Counted from the stretch's first letter, positions 46,444-55,200 are shown. The stretch: 64,000 nt of DNA from Vibrio penaeicida (GCF_030689305.1 NZ_JAUYVM010000001.1:658020-722019), one strand, 5' to 3'. Notes: generated by a model not told the origin, from the sequence alone. Numbers and translations: made by a program.

Positions 46444-46632
46444 ATGCGTTTACTTTTAGCTTTGTTGCTACCTTGGCTGCAATTTTTCACCATCGGCAGA
46501 CCATTCAGTGGAATCATCTGCCTGATTCTACAAATTACATTGGTTGGTTGGATTCCTGCTGCGATTTGGTCGGTATATGCGTTGAGCCAATACAAAACCG
46601 ATCAGAAAATCAAAGACGCAATGGATAACTAG
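46444..46632 (+). CDS. YqaE/Pmp3-family small membrane protein
   Basis: 62 residues. Two hydrophobic segments (about 2-20 and 22-46) around the motif FFTIGRPFSGIICLILQITLVGW give the Pmp3 (UPF0057) pattern, with a GWIPAAIWSVYAL second helix and a short charged tail. Members affect membrane potential or salt stress. It is followed by a hairpin with T-run at 46675-46706. A 65-codon ORF in another frame over the same bases is rejected. Confidence 0.85.
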   Translation: MRLLLALLLPWLQFFTIGRPFSGIICLILQITLVGWIPAAIWSVYALSQYKTDQKIKDAMDN

Positions 46633-46674
46633 TACGTAATAGATAGCAAATAAGCAATAGGTTGTGAATATAGA

Positions 46675-46706
46675 AAAGACCGTTAAGCGAACAGCTTGGC
46701 GGTTTT
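46675..46706 (+). terminator. Terminator after the YqaE-like gene
   Basis: GACCGTTAAGC pairs with GCTTGGCGGTTTT through 9 Watson-Crick and two U-G pairs, loop GAACA, ending in TTTT. Confidence 0.6.
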
Positions 46707-46735
46707 AAAATCCCCGGCTATAGCGAAATACCTTA

Positions 46736-47383
46736 CTATTGCGAGGCAATGTCTTTCATTGCCTCAACCAAAATATCCACGGGTTGCGCTCCGCTGATGA
46801 GGTGCTGTTCATTAATCACAATCGCGGGTACTGCATGCACCCCCAAAGATAACCAGTGAACTTCTTCATCTTCCACAATCTTATTCCATCGCTCCGAAGA
46901 GACGACTTGTTTCGCTTTTATAGGATCGAGCCCAATCGATTCAGCGCATTCGGTTAATACGTCGTGGTTTTCAATCGCTTTGCCATCACTAAAGTACGCT
47001 TGGAACAACGCGAGTTTCATTTCAGTCTGCTTATCGGATTCGCCAGCCCAAGCGACCAGTTTGTGGGCATCGCGGGTATTGTAAACGTTCATTTCGTCGG
47101 AGAAGTTAAAATCAAAGCCGACTTCTTTCCCTAGTTGAGTAAGATTACTTCGTACCTGAATACTCTGCTCTGCGGTTGTGCCATAGCGCTTCATCAGGTA
47201 GTCACGCAAGTTTACGCCCCCTTGATGAAGATCGAGATTGAGCTCAAACGGATGCCAGTTCACTTCCACTTCAATTTGGTCAGCAACTTGGGTAATCGCT
47301 TTTTCCAGCCTTTTATAACCGACAATACACCACGGACATGAAACATCTGATACCAAGTCGATCTTAAGCTGCTGTTTACTCAT
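46736..47383 (-). CDS. DsbA-family oxidoreductase, FrnE-like
   Basis: 215 residues. The thioredoxin-like start LKIDLVSDVSCPWCIVGYKRLEKA contains the CPWC redox pair typical of FrnE (polyketide/2-hydroxychromene type). The helical insertion and HDVLTECAESIGLD region follow, with a conserved VHAVPAIVINEQHLISGAQPVD near the end (cis-proline). No signal peptide, so cytoplasmic. FrnE relatives help with oxidative or metal stress; the exact role is unknown. Confidence 0.88.
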   Translation of the reverse strand: MSKQQLKIDLVSDVSCPWCIVGYKRLEKAITQVADQIEVEVNWHPFELNLDLHQGGVNLRDYLMKRYGTTAEQSIQVRSNLTQLGKEVGFDFNFSDEMNVYNTRDAHKLVAWAGESDKQTEMKLALFQAYFSDGKAIENHDVLTECAESIGLDPIKAKQVVSSERWNKIVEDEEVHWLSLGVHAVPAIVINEQHLISGAQPVDILVEAMKDIASQ

Positions 47384-47475
47384 CCGTGGCTCTCCAATTA
47401 GGGTCTATACAGTACAAACTTACTGTAACTCAACTTATTGAAATTATCTTCTTTTTGCTTTGAACAACACGAAAG

Positions 47476-48165
47476 TTATGATCGAGACCCAAACAACCTA
47501 AATGCCCAGTTCTCAACACTGCCAGTTTCGATGCGTTTTTCGAACAACGCTCGCCAAGAATCGACCAAAGGAATGTCTAGCACCGCTTTCAGCTCTTGTT
47601 CGTCCAAAACGCCGCGATAAACCAACCCCATCACACGCGCAAGAGACCAATCTGGATACGGGCGCTCAATCAGGTAAATCGCATCACCAGCACCTATATC
47701 CCCTTCTTCCAACACACGAAAATACCAACCCGTTCGCATAGTCATTTGAAATCGAAGCGCCATATCTGGTTCATCGCATCGGTCATTAAGCTTCCAGCAA
47801 GGCATTCGCCCTTGCGATATTTGAAGCTTGGTACTTCCTATTTGCACAATATCGCCAATGCAAAGTGAATACTCATCGACCCCTGTTGAACTCAGGTTTT
47901 CACCAAATGCACCAACTTCTTCAAAGATGGGCTTCTCACCGAGCTCGCTACGCCACTTTGGGTAGTGCTCTGACGGGTAGATATGTAATGCTTTTTCTAC
48001 TCCACCATGGAAGCGAGGATCACCCTGCTCGTCTTCGGTAAAGCCTAGAGTGGTCACTTGTAATCGATTTGATTGGATGGTTTTGTTGATAGCACTGAGC
48101 GCACCACGTGAATAAGACTGGATTTTGCCGGAAAGTACTGACTCGATGGTGCCCAACTGCTTCAT
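47476..48165 (-). CDS. MOSC-domain protein (YiiM-like)
   Basis: 229 residues, the size of E. coli YiiM (224). The MOSC core has RFHGGVEKALHIYPSEHYPKW, FGENLSSTGVDEYSLCIGD and ISQGRMPCWKLNDRC with the molybdenum-cofactor-binding cysteine. The C-terminal 3-alpha segment (LIERPYPDWSLARVMGLVY) is typical of YiiM, which reduces N-hydroxylated bases such as 6-hydroxylaminopurine. Monocistronic as far as visible. Confidence 0.87.
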   Translation of the reverse strand: MKQLGTIESVLSGKIQSYSRGALSAINKTIQSNRLQVTTLGFTEDEQGDPRFHGGVEKALHIYPSEHYPKWRSELGEKPIFEEVGAFGENLSSTGVDEYSLCIGDIVQIGSTKLQISQGRMPCWKLNDRCDEPDMALRFQMTMRTGWYFRVLEEGDIGAGDAIYLIERPYPDWSLARVMGLVYRGVLDEQELKAVLDIPLVDSWRALFEKRIETGSVENWAFRLFGSRS

Positions 48166-48227
48166 ATGTCTACTCCATAACGTGTGGGGTGCCTAAGGCG
48201 TATAGCTTATTTTATTTTAAAAACCGA

Positions 48228-48290
48228 TTGTTTTAACAACTGCTTGTTTTAAAGACAGGTTATTTTAATTACAGTTTTTTAAAATAGAGG
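48228..48290. repeat. AT-rich ~16-bp imperfect tandem repeats
   Basis: Four units start at 48228, 48244, 48260 and 48275, each with TT(G/A/T)TTTTAA near the start. They lie between the MOSC and usher genes, in the 259-bp gap. Confidence 0.5.
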
Positions 48291-48424
48291 GTGTTTCAAT
48301 GACAGGATAGAGGCTTCAACCTGAATTCTGGGTAAAGTATCAGTTAACCCACTGATAGACAAAATATATAACGAAAAGCATAGGGTGATCGAGGGTGATT
48401 GAACGTACAAGATGGCTCCCATCC

Positions 48425-51013
48425 TCAAGGCTGATAGACCACTTGAAGCACTGGTTTGGCGTTCTTGTGCAGCTTATAGACAACAAAATTTAAACCACTA
48501 ACCCAATCTTCACTACGAATACGAGCCCGTGTCTCAACTTCTGTCTCGTTGTCTTCGATCACTATTCGATAGTCACCCGGTATCAAGTCTTCAAAGAAAT
48601 AAAAGCCGTCTTGTTCCACTTTGGCAGAAAACGTTCGGCTGGTCTCTTCATGATAAAAATTCACATGCCATCCGCTGAAACTGTATGGCGCAGTCACAAT
48701 GCCATCGACACCAAAACTCTTGTTTACCCGCACTTCAATGTGTGTTTTTCCGCCTTTCTCAGCGTGGAAATACATCGGGTTTTCTTCTGGCTTTAGGTTG
48801 AGATCTAACGTTGAATCATCGATATGCAGTTGCAGATCTTCTCCGTAACCAACGCCTGTAAAATGGAACTCTCCATTGGCGTCGCTGATCGCCTTTTTGT
48901 TATTCACTTTTAACTCAACGTTAGCGACTGGCTGATCGTGGTTATCGAGTACTCGCCCAGTGAGTTCGGCGTAAATAAATTCTTCCCATGGAAGCTCTAA
49001 GCTTGCCACTGATTCGTCGTTTTTGGATAACCTTCCTCCCCATTTTGTTTCTAAGGCAAGAGAAACGCTGTCGTCATTAATAGCAACCTCTCCAGACCAA
49101 TTTGGTGTTAACTCCCATTTAGCGTTACCTGAATACCCAAACTTGGCATTTTGCCACGTCAGCTGAGTACTGTAGGTACTTTGGAGTGTTTGCCACCAAC
49201 CAGAAAAAAAACAGTTAGAACACAGATAACGATATCCGACACGATACCTTGGGCTATTACCATCACTAAAAGTGGAACTGAGGTTAACTGAGCCACGTTC
49301 ATGCGTATGGATGGCGTACTTAGCGCTTAGCTCATCTCGGATAATTTGAGAAGTACGCCGGTTTTTAAGCTCCAAGGTCAAAAATTGTGAAGAAGCGGTT
49401 TGCGCTCGAATTTGAGGAATGACGATGAGTTCATTTTCGTCATAGGTCGCATCCAAATTGAAACTGATGGGGTTATCCAAATAGCGGTATCGAATTTGAT
49501 GCTCTCGCTTTTTAGGATCACGACCAAATAAATCGACATGGTTTATATCCGCCTCAAACTTATGTTTTTCACCGACAGCCAATTCAACAGTGGCAGGCAT
49601 GACAGGTTGAGACGGTAGCCACTCAAATGCAATAGAGAGAAAGTGTGTTGGTAACCAACGTAACCCGAGCCCTCCAGTCGTTAAGTCGCTCGTGTTATAA
49701 GCGGATCCAACCAATGTTAATGAGTGAGTTGCTCCATAACTCATTTGCACCTTACCAGTGTTTTCCTCAATGAGAGATGCACCAAGTTCTAGATCCCATT
49801 GACCTTTATCTAGGAGAGCTTCATCGATGTCGGCAACTTTGATGGTTTTCCGTTCCACCACACCAGAGCGAACCATTTCATGCAGTTCAACTTGGTCTCC
49901 TGCCGACAAAGGGTAATCAGAAATGCTGTAGCGTCCAGAGGCATCCGACCTCAGCGTTCCGCGATAAATATCATTCACATACACGTCAACAAATGTGTTG
50001 GGTAAGGTTTGCTCTTCAATCACCAAGCGTCCTGATTGCTTTTTGGGCTTGAGTCGAGAGTAGTACACTCCGTTTTCAAAGGTTTCACTGCTGCTGGCTA
50101 ACCCTGAATCCAACACAACATGCCCAACTTGAAGCTGATAGCCCAAAGGAAAAGGCGTAATTTCAAACTGGTAATACTCCACCTCTTTTGGCGCATTGGT
50201 ATCGTAAGAGACTTCTAAATGCGCATTTTGGTGAACGAGATAAGCATCGGTTCTTAGGTTGTATTCCGGCTGGTTATTGGATGAGAATTCAGCTCGCCCT
50301 TTGATTCGAGCTGAAGCCGTTGTAGCAGGAGCAGGATGAATACGCTTTTGAGCTTTTCTATCTTCCAACTCTTTGGCTTTTTGTTTTGCTATCGCTCGGC
50401 GTTGCGCGAGTTTTTTTTCTAATTCTTTGTAGGTACTGTAATGGAGTTTTACTTTGAGAGAGTAGGTATCTAGATCCCATAATACGGAAACGGGAAAGCA
50501 ATCGACAAACGACGCCCAATGAAGCCACTCTTCCCCCTCTACGGTCACATAGTCGATGGTGTGGACTTCTTTGCTTTTAGGAAGAATGCACTGCTTTAAG
50601 TTTAAATCCAGCTGATACGGTTGCCGCTGCTCCTGTACATCCTTTGGCTGGTAAAACAAGCATATTTGATTACGACAACCGCCTTCGAGCTGAAGCCATT
50701 GTGTCGCAAAGGTTTGAAGTGCCAAATAAGGCTCTTCACTGGCGTTTTGCATGACTCGATAAAAGCTGTCGTGCTCATACCGCATGAACAATTCGACGTA
50801 CGCTTCAACAATATCAGCTTCAATAATATCCGCGACAACAAGGTCAGAGTCAGCACTTTTCTCTTCATTTGCTTGTGCCAATCCGACCCATGCGAATACA
50901 CAAGCTAATAGAGCAAAAAACACCGCTCTTAATCTCGCTAAACTTAGCTTTAAAAAGCTAAATTTCATAAAACTAAGTTTCACTAAGCTGGACTTCACAA
51001 AGCTCGTTTTCAC
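48425..51013 (-). CDS. Outer-membrane usher of an alternative (CooC/TcfC-type) chaperone-usher pilus
   Basis: 862 residues. It begins with an unusual basic n-region (residues 1-30) built of about five K-x-S-x repeats, followed by a signal peptide (FFALLACVFAWVGLAQA, cleaved near residue 48). The middle has a coiled Lys/Arg-rich linker (EKKLAQRRAIAKQKAKEL) and a beta-rich barrel of usher type with TcfC-like E-set sections (LPNTFVDVYVNDIYRGTLRSDASGRYSI). The C-terminal carboxypeptidase-like part has ELTGRVLDNHDQPVANVEL. It should form the secretion channel for pilin subunits. Overlaps or touches the chaperone by 27 bp gap. Canonical FimD signatures are absent, so the family call is by architecture and context. 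Confidence 0.72.
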   Translation of the reverse strand: MKTSFVKSSLVKLSFMKFSFLKLSLARLRAVFFALLACVFAWVGLAQANEEKSADSDLVVADIIEADIVEAYVELFMRYEHDSFYRVMQNASEEPYLALQTFATQWLQLEGGCRNQICLFYQPKDVQEQRQPYQLDLNLKQCILPKSKEVHTIDYVTVEGEEWLHWASFVDCFPVSVLWDLDTYSLKVKLHYSTYKELEKKLAQRRAIAKQKAKELEDRKAQKRIHPAPATTASARIKGRAEFSSNNQPEYNLRTDAYLVHQNAHLEVSYDTNAPKEVEYYQFEITPFPLGYQLQVGHVVLDSGLASSSETFENGVYYSRLKPKKQSGRLVIEEQTLPNTFVDVYVNDIYRGTLRSDASGRYSISDYPLSAGDQVELHEMVRSGVVERKTIKVADIDEALLDKGQWDLELGASLIEENTGKVQMSYGATHSLTLVGSAYNTSDLTTGGLGLRWLPTHFLSIAFEWLPSQPVMPATVELAVGEKHKFEADINHVDLFGRDPKKREHQIRYRYLDNPISFNLDATYDENELIVIPQIRAQTASSQFLTLELKNRRTSQIIRDELSAKYAIHTHERGSVNLSSTFSDGNSPRYRVGYRYLCSNCFFSGWWQTLQSTYSTQLTWQNAKFGYSGNAKWELTPNWSGEVAINDDSVSLALETKWGGRLSKNDESVASLELPWEEFIYAELTGRVLDNHDQPVANVELKVNNKKAISDANGEFHFTGVGYGEDLQLHIDDSTLDLNLKPEENPMYFHAEKGGKTHIEVRVNKSFGVDGIVTAPYSFSGWHVNFYHEETSRTFSAKVEQDGFYFFEDLIPGDYRIVIEDNETEVETRARIRSEDWVSGLNFVVYKLHKNAKPVLQVVYQP
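50937..51011 (-). repeat. Five 15-bp tandem repeats encoding the usher's N-terminus
   Basis: Units begin near 50937, 50952, 50967, 50982 and 50997, with patterns such as ACTAAGCTGGACTTC and ATAAAACTAAGTTTC on the plus strand. They encode KSSLV, KLSFM, KFSFL, KLSLA-type pentapeptides in the signal-peptide n-region. Confidence 0.85.
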
Positions 51014-51040
51014 ACAGGTGGTTCAGTTAAATAAATGAAC

Positions 51041-51745
51041 TTACTGACAGGAGCTCACAATTTGATCATCTACGATAAATTGAGCACCAGCAGAACTTCG
51101 AACAGGCTTATCCAACGACGCATTTCGAACTAAGAAAACGTTTTGCACGTCATTCCCAGAGACAAGTTTACCTTTAAGTTGAAAGTTACCTTGGTTGTGA
51201 ACTCGAATGGCGTTTTCTTTACACTCCAAATGCACGCGATGCTCTACCGTCCCTTTTTGAGAATAAACGGGGATCATAGTGTTAATAATAAAATCCAGAT
51301 TCATGGTCATGCCCTGACCATCTGAATTTTTATTCGCTTGCTGAGAAGACAGTGGAACTGGTTGGAAAAGTAGATATGTTCTATATTCTCCCTCTTCATA
51401 TTCCGCTGGTAAACCTTGAATTCTTACGCGAACTGTTCGTCTTTGATTGGGTTTCAAGTTTCCAATAATAGGCGGCGATACTTTGACAAATTTACTCAAA
51501 TCTTCTTGAACTTCAATGTCCTCTTGAAGCCGTGTTTTCGATTTATCATTGCCCACTAGCGCCGACCGGTAAACAACCGACACCTTAACCCTCATAGGTT
51601 CTGATGTTGTGTTTTCGACAAACAGTTTATGGGTTGAGGCTTGTTCACCTTCAGCCACAATACGAGTAGGTGCAATTTTTAGTTGCGCATGGCTAACCTG
51701 GCTGAACCCGATAAGGCAAACGAAAATTAAGGAAAGAAACTTCAT
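51041..51745 (-). CDS. Periplasmic fimbrial chaperone (alternative chaperone-usher)
   Basis: 234 residues. A signal peptide (1-20, cleaved after VSHA) is followed by two immunoglobulin-like domains: LKIAPTRIVAEGEQASTHKLFVENTT with KPNQRRTVRVRIQGLPAEYEEGEYRTYLLFQP, and a C-terminal domain with VEHRVHLECKENAIRVHNQGN and a Cys at the end. It should complete the folding of pilins by donor-strand complementation. Its ATG overlaps the stop of the minor-subunit gene by 4 bp. The sequence is far from PapD but close to the Mat/CS1-type chaperones. Confidence 0.8.
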   Translation of the reverse strand: MKFLSLIFVCLIGFSQVSHAQLKIAPTRIVAEGEQASTHKLFVENTTSEPMRVKVSVVYRSALVGNDKSKTRLQEDIEVQEDLSKFVKVSPPIIGNLKPNQRRTVRVRIQGLPAEYEEGEYRTYLLFQPVPLSSQQANKNSDGQGMTMNLDFIINTMIPVYSQKGTVEHRVHLECKENAIRVHNQGNFQLKGKLVSGNDVQNVFLVRNASLDKPVRSSAGAQFIVDDQIVSSCQ

Positions 51746-52176
51746 AAATACTTCACTGTGAATGGGACAACAACAGAAAACATGCCTGACTGAGAGCTAG
51801 CTTTAACCACCGCTCTTGCTCCAATGCACAACACCCCTGATTGCCCTTGACCATTTAACCGAACTCGTCCCCTCTTATTCAACCCGCATCCGTATTTAAA
51901 GCGCTTCACAACAACATGACGACCTGATTGTGAATTAAGCATTCGAAATTCAGAACCATTTACTTTAACTTGAATTTTTCTTGAAGGATCACCTGTGACC
52001 CGAAAGAGAAGTACGCCATTAGTCGATACAGAAGGTTTCAGATACACAACAGTTTTTGAACCACCGACAGTGGTTTCAAATTCCATGGGTTCTAATTGCG
52101 TAATTTCGATAGCAATAGAATGAGCAGAGCTCACCAAGCACAAAAACAGCAAAAGCCCCAAATAGATGCGCGGCAT
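51742..52176 (-). CDS. Probable minor pilin/tip subunit of the chaperone-usher operon
   Basis: 144 residues from ATG 52176; a GTG ten codons upstream gives an extra stretch that is less likely. A signal peptide (LLLFLCLVSSAHS) precedes a beta-rich domain: ITQLEPMEFETTVGGSKTVVYLKPS, GVLLFRVTGDPSRKIQVKV, and VSVVVPFTVKYL-like C-terminus, resembling the DUF4402 type of the main pilin. Cys residues are in YGCGLNKRG and GVLCIGARA. It sits between the pilin and the chaperone and is coupled to the latter. Confidence 0.65.
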   Translation of the reverse strand: MPRIYLGLLLFLCLVSSAHSIAIEITQLEPMEFETTVGGSKTVVYLKPSVSTNGVLLFRVTGDPSRKIQVKVNGSEFRMLNSQSGRHVVVKRFKYGCGLNKRGRVRLNGQGQSGVLCIGARAVVKASSQSGMFSVVVPFTVKYL

Positions 52177-52228
52177 AATATAAAGGTGGGAAAAATAAGG
52201 TGGCACAAAGCCACCTTATGTCGGTGTC

Positions 52229-52675
52229 TTATTGATAAACAACCGTAATGTTAACTGTGCCAGAGTAGTTACCTGCAACCAAAGTACCTGCACCAACGAT
52301 GTCTGCCACACCACCAATTTTAACCGTGGCAGTACCACCTGTTAATGCTGGAGAAGCGTTATCTGGAGCGATACTGTTTACAGCGATGTTGTTACCGTTG
52401 CCGTCACCCATTGTAGCTGTTGTATCAACCGTTACGTCTACTGTACTACCACTTGTACCTGTAATAGTGAATGCTGCTGCGCCTGCATCTGCTGCCGCAA
52501 CAGTAACGTTAGTCGCTTGGTCTGTGAAGATAGAACCAAAATCTAGATCGTTTGTTTTAGAGATAGATACAGGCTCTAAAACGTTGATGCTAGAGTTGAA
52601 TGTATCCGTAGCTGCCATCGCGCTAGGTGCTACTGCTGCTAAAGAAATTAACGCAAGCTTTTTGATGAATTTCAT
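52229..52675 (-). CDS. Major pilin, DUF4402-like
   Basis: 148 residues from ATG 52675 (a GGGGA ribosome site lies upstream); eight further residues in the longer frame are unlikely. A signal peptide ends at PSAMAAT (about 21). The mature part is Ala/Thr/Val/Gly-rich with few charges: INVLEPVSISKTNDLDFGSI, TFTITGTSGSTV-type strands and GNYSGTVNITVVYQ at the end, the typical C-terminal donor-strand motif of chaperone-usher pilins. It is the first gene of the operon and probably the most abundant product. Confidence 0.8.
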   Translation of the reverse strand: MKFIKKLALISLAAVAPSAMAATDTFNSSINVLEPVSISKTNDLDFGSIFTDQATNVTVAAADAGAAAFTITGTSGSTVDVTVDTTATMGDGNGNNIAVNSIAPDNASPALTGGTATVKIGGVADIVGAGTLVAGNYSGTVNITVVYQ

Positions 52676-52877
52676 TTCTAATGTCCCCAAGTCCATTTTT
52701 ATTTAAATAACCTTATTTTTATTAATACTTTTCTGTACCACTGGAAACCAGAAAAGTATCAGGCGTATTTAAAGATCAACTAATAAATAATTTCATAATA
52801 TTTTTAATTTTATCATTAATATTTGTGAGGAGGTTCAAAAACAAGTACAACTCGATCAATATTGAAGGTGAAAATAA

Positions 52878-52897
52878 ATATGAGCACGAGCTCATAT
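52878..52897. promoter_or_regulatory. Perfect 20-bp inverted repeat in the AT-rich region
   Basis: ATATGAGC-ACGA-GCTCATAT: 8-bp arms with a 4-base spacer. Its right arm overlaps the start codon of the 31-codon ORF. It looks like an operator. Confidence 0.45.
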
Positions 52898-52991
52898 GAA
52901 AAATAAAACTTTACTTATCAAGCAATTAGAAGAGAGCCAAAGTGCTAGTGATAGATTTATATATTGGGAAAATGAGTTGGGGCGATATTAA
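52896..52991 (+). CDS. Possible 31-residue peptide
   Basis: MKNKTLLIKQLEESQSAS-type N-terminus, then DRFIYWENELGRY and stop TAA. Polar with one aromatic cluster; a GAGC element 5 bp before the ATG is a weak ribosome site. Composition differs from its AT-rich flanks, but at 31 codons it could be chance. Confidence 0.25.
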   Translation: MKNKTLLIKQLEESQSASDRFIYWENELGRY

Positions 52992-53475
52992 AATCTAGCA
53001 TACACAGCTCAGAACAGAAGACTGTAAATTTAAATGTTAAATTCCGATATTTGAGACAGCAATATTTACCAACTCAATTAGAAAAGAACTAGAAAATTAT
53101 TAAGTACTACTCAAAATATATTCCTATAAATACTCAACTTACGACCTAACAATTTAAATACGAATAAATCAAAACCAAAAGAGCCAATAAAAAACAATTA
53201 ACAATTCAAAAAATAATTAAATAACAGTGAAATTTAAACTTTATTGGAATGGACGTATCAATATCAACCATAAGTATAGCTAAATTATCGTTCTGATTAA
53301 AATATAACCACCTCACAACTGAGCTGAATAGAAAAGAACAACCTCAAGTCTGTTTTAGATTTTGAAAGCACTTTCATTGCAACTTCTTCCAACACCGTTC
53401 AATTCGACGAAACTTGAAGTTCATGGAATACTTGTATACTTAATTGACCCGCTTTGAAAAGGAACTCGCTCACCT

Positions 53476-54030
53476 ATGTACATCTTCGGATATGGCAGCT
53501 TAATCAACTCTGAATCTCGTAAGTTAACTGGGCAGACAGGAAACGCTTACCCAGCAATAGTGTGCGGCTTTAACCGACATTGGAGTAAGGTGGATGGCAG
53601 TTATCAAATCTCACCATTAGTTGTGACGAGTGGTAAAGGATCAGTAAACGGTGTTCTGATTGAGATTGATGACCAGGAGCTGCTGGAGTTCGACAAACGT
53701 GAAGCAGGCTACCACCGTATCAAGGTAGCTGTTTCTCAAATTGAATCCGACACGGTTATTGCTACCAGTGCTGAGGTTTGGATGTATGTGAAAGACGAAG
53801 TAGCGCCTCCCTGCACCAATGCTCCCATTATGCAAAGTTATGTTGATACCGTTCTGGCTGGCTGCTTATCCATTTCCACTCAATTTGCCGAGCACTTCAT
53901 GCAGTCCACCTTAGGTTGGCATCACCCTCTTGAAAACGATCGCCACCAGCCCAAATACCGAAGGATAGCTGGTGTTGAGAATCAGCATATCTCTCTTATC
54001 GATAACCTCGTTGATTCAGCAAGACGCTAA
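53476..54030 (+). CDS. Gamma-glutamylcyclotransferase-family protein
   Basis: 184 residues with the GGCT fold. The substrate loop FGYGSLINSES is at the start (Y-G-S-L), followed by GFNRHWSKVDGSY, VNGVLIEIDDQELLEFDKREAGYHRI, where the Glu of KREAGY is the usual catalytic residue, and ETYQ-free C-terminus with HHPLENDRHQPKYRRI. It may cyclise gamma-glutamyl amines or peptides; the exact substrate is unknown. It is 9 bp upstream of the CdaR gene and probably cotranscribed. Confidence 0.8.
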   Translation: MYIFGYGSLINSESRKLTGQTGNAYPAIVCGFNRHWSKVDGSYQISPLVVTSGKGSVNGVLIEIDDQELLEFDKREAGYHRIKVAVSQIESDTVIATSAEVWMYVKDEVAPPCTNAPIMQSYVDTVLAGCLSISTQFAEHFMQSTLGWHHPLENDRHQPKYRRIAGVENQHISLIDNLVDSARR

Positions 54031-54039
54031 GGCGAGATA

Positions 54040-55182
54040 ATGATTCTAGAACAGCAACTTGCCCAGCAAATCGTCGATCGAACCATGGCGATCATTGGTA
54101 ATAACATCAACGTGATGAACCAAGCTGGTGTGATTATAGGCAGTGGCGACTCTTACCGGATCGGTCAAACTCATGATGGTGCACTTTTGGCTCTAAAACA
54201 TGGGGACACCGTTGAAGTAACCCAGCAAAGTTGCCAGTCGCTTAAAGGCGCAAAGCCCGGCATCAACATGCTGATGAAAAGCCAGCATGAAGTGATTGGA
54301 GTGGTCGGTATTACTGGCGATCCTAATTCTATTCGAAATTACGCATCACTGGTCAAGATGACGGCTGAAATGATTGTCGACCAAGCAGCGCTTATCGAAC
54401 AACTCCAATGGGACAGAAGACATAAAGAGGAATTCATTTCTGCGTGGATCAAAAATGAAGTTTCCTCAGCCGAACTTAAAGATTGGGCGGCGCGCTTGGA
54501 TATCGACCTTGATACACCTCGTGTTGCTGTAGTGATTGAATTGCACTCCGAACGCGCCCCACTCAGTTTGGAGCAAACTCGTCAAATCGTCGAACTGTTG
54601 GAATACCCCAAACGTGACAACTTGGTCGCTGTCATTTCAATGCATGAGATTGTCGTGCTGAAACCCAGCCACAATCGACATGGCAAATGGGACAGCGAGC
54701 AAGAAAGCTTGCGTATCGATATTTTGCTCGACAGATTGAATCAGCAAGGGATCAATCAACTGGATATCGCCTTAGGGGAATACTTTCCAAATCTCAACGA
54801 CATCCACCTTTCCTATCAAAGTGCGCGGCAAGCTCTGCACTTTGGAAAAAAGCACCACCCAGAAAAAAACAAATACCTATTTGAAGAGATGCGCATCCCC
54901 GTCTTGCTCTCGCCACTAGCTAACTTTTGGCAAGGTGACCAATTATGTAAACCAATCGTTAAGCTTATGCAGGAAGACAAAAGCGGGCAACTACTTAAAA
55001 CACTACACGAGCTATTCGAACACCAAGGAAATCAAAAACTGTGCGCCGAAGCCTTATACATACATAGAAACACTTTACGATACCGGTTGGATAAGATAGA
55101 GAAAATCACCCGTGTTTCTCCAAAAAATTTCACCGGATTAGTCGAACTCTATATTGCAAGCCAGATCACAAAACAACCCTAA
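54040..55182 (+). CDS. cdaR: CdaR-type sugar-diacid/glycerate-responsive activator
   Basis: 380 residues. The N-terminal sugar-diacid recognition domain has QIVDRTMAIIGNNINVMNQAGVIIGSGD and IGVVGITGDPNSIRNYASLV. The GGDEF-like middle region follows, and the C-terminal PucR-type helix-turn-helix has LFEHQGNQKLCAEALYIHRNTLRYRLDKIEKIT. CdaR activates galactarate, glucarate and glycerate genes in E. coli. Here it precedes a GntP-type transporter and glycerate kinase, its likely targets. A dyad TTGTGCATAAGCACAA is just after its stop. Confidence 0.92.
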   Translation: MILEQQLAQQIVDRTMAIIGNNINVMNQAGVIIGSGDSYRIGQTHDGALLALKHGDTVEVTQQSCQSLKGAKPGINMLMKSQHEVIGVVGITGDPNSIRNYASLVKMTAEMIVDQAALIEQLQWDRRHKEEFISAWIKNEVSSAELKDWAARLDIDLDTPRVAVVIELHSERAPLSLEQTRQIVELLEYPKRDNLVAVISMHEIVVLKPSHNRHGKWDSEQESLRIDILLDRLNQQGINQLDIALGEYFPNLNDIHLSYQSARQALHFGKKHHPEKNKYLFEEMRIPVLLSPLANFWQGDQLCKPIVKLMQEDKSGQLLKTLHELFEHQGNQKLCAEALYIHRNTLRYRLDKIEKITRVSPKNFTGLVELYIASQITKQP

Positions 55183-55184
55183 AA

Positions 55185-55200
55185 TTGTGCATAAGCACAA
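55185..55200 (+). promoter_or_regulatory. Candidate CdaR operator
   Basis: TTGTGC-ATAA-GCACAA, a perfect 6-bp-arm dyad, 3 bp after the cdaR stop and about 245 bp before the transporter ATG. Related half-sites (TTGCACATAACAGCAA near 55381-55396) occur closer to the transporter. Confidence 0.4.

Larger units (their letters stand above)
52676..53475. other. AT-rich 800-bp region upstream of the pilus operon
   Basis: From about 52,740 to 53,300 the sequence is conspicuously AT-rich. It holds a perfect dyad (52878-52897) and a 31-codon plus-strand ORF starting within it (52896-52991). The pilin promoter must lie here on the minus strand and the GGCT-like gene promoter at the right. AT-richness suggests H-NS-type silencing, an inference only. 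I see no other gene. Confidence 0.6.

Noticed and set aside
52299..52706. 135-codon antisense ORF over the pilin gene
   Set aside because: Complement of the pilin repeats; no ribosome site and unlikely composition.
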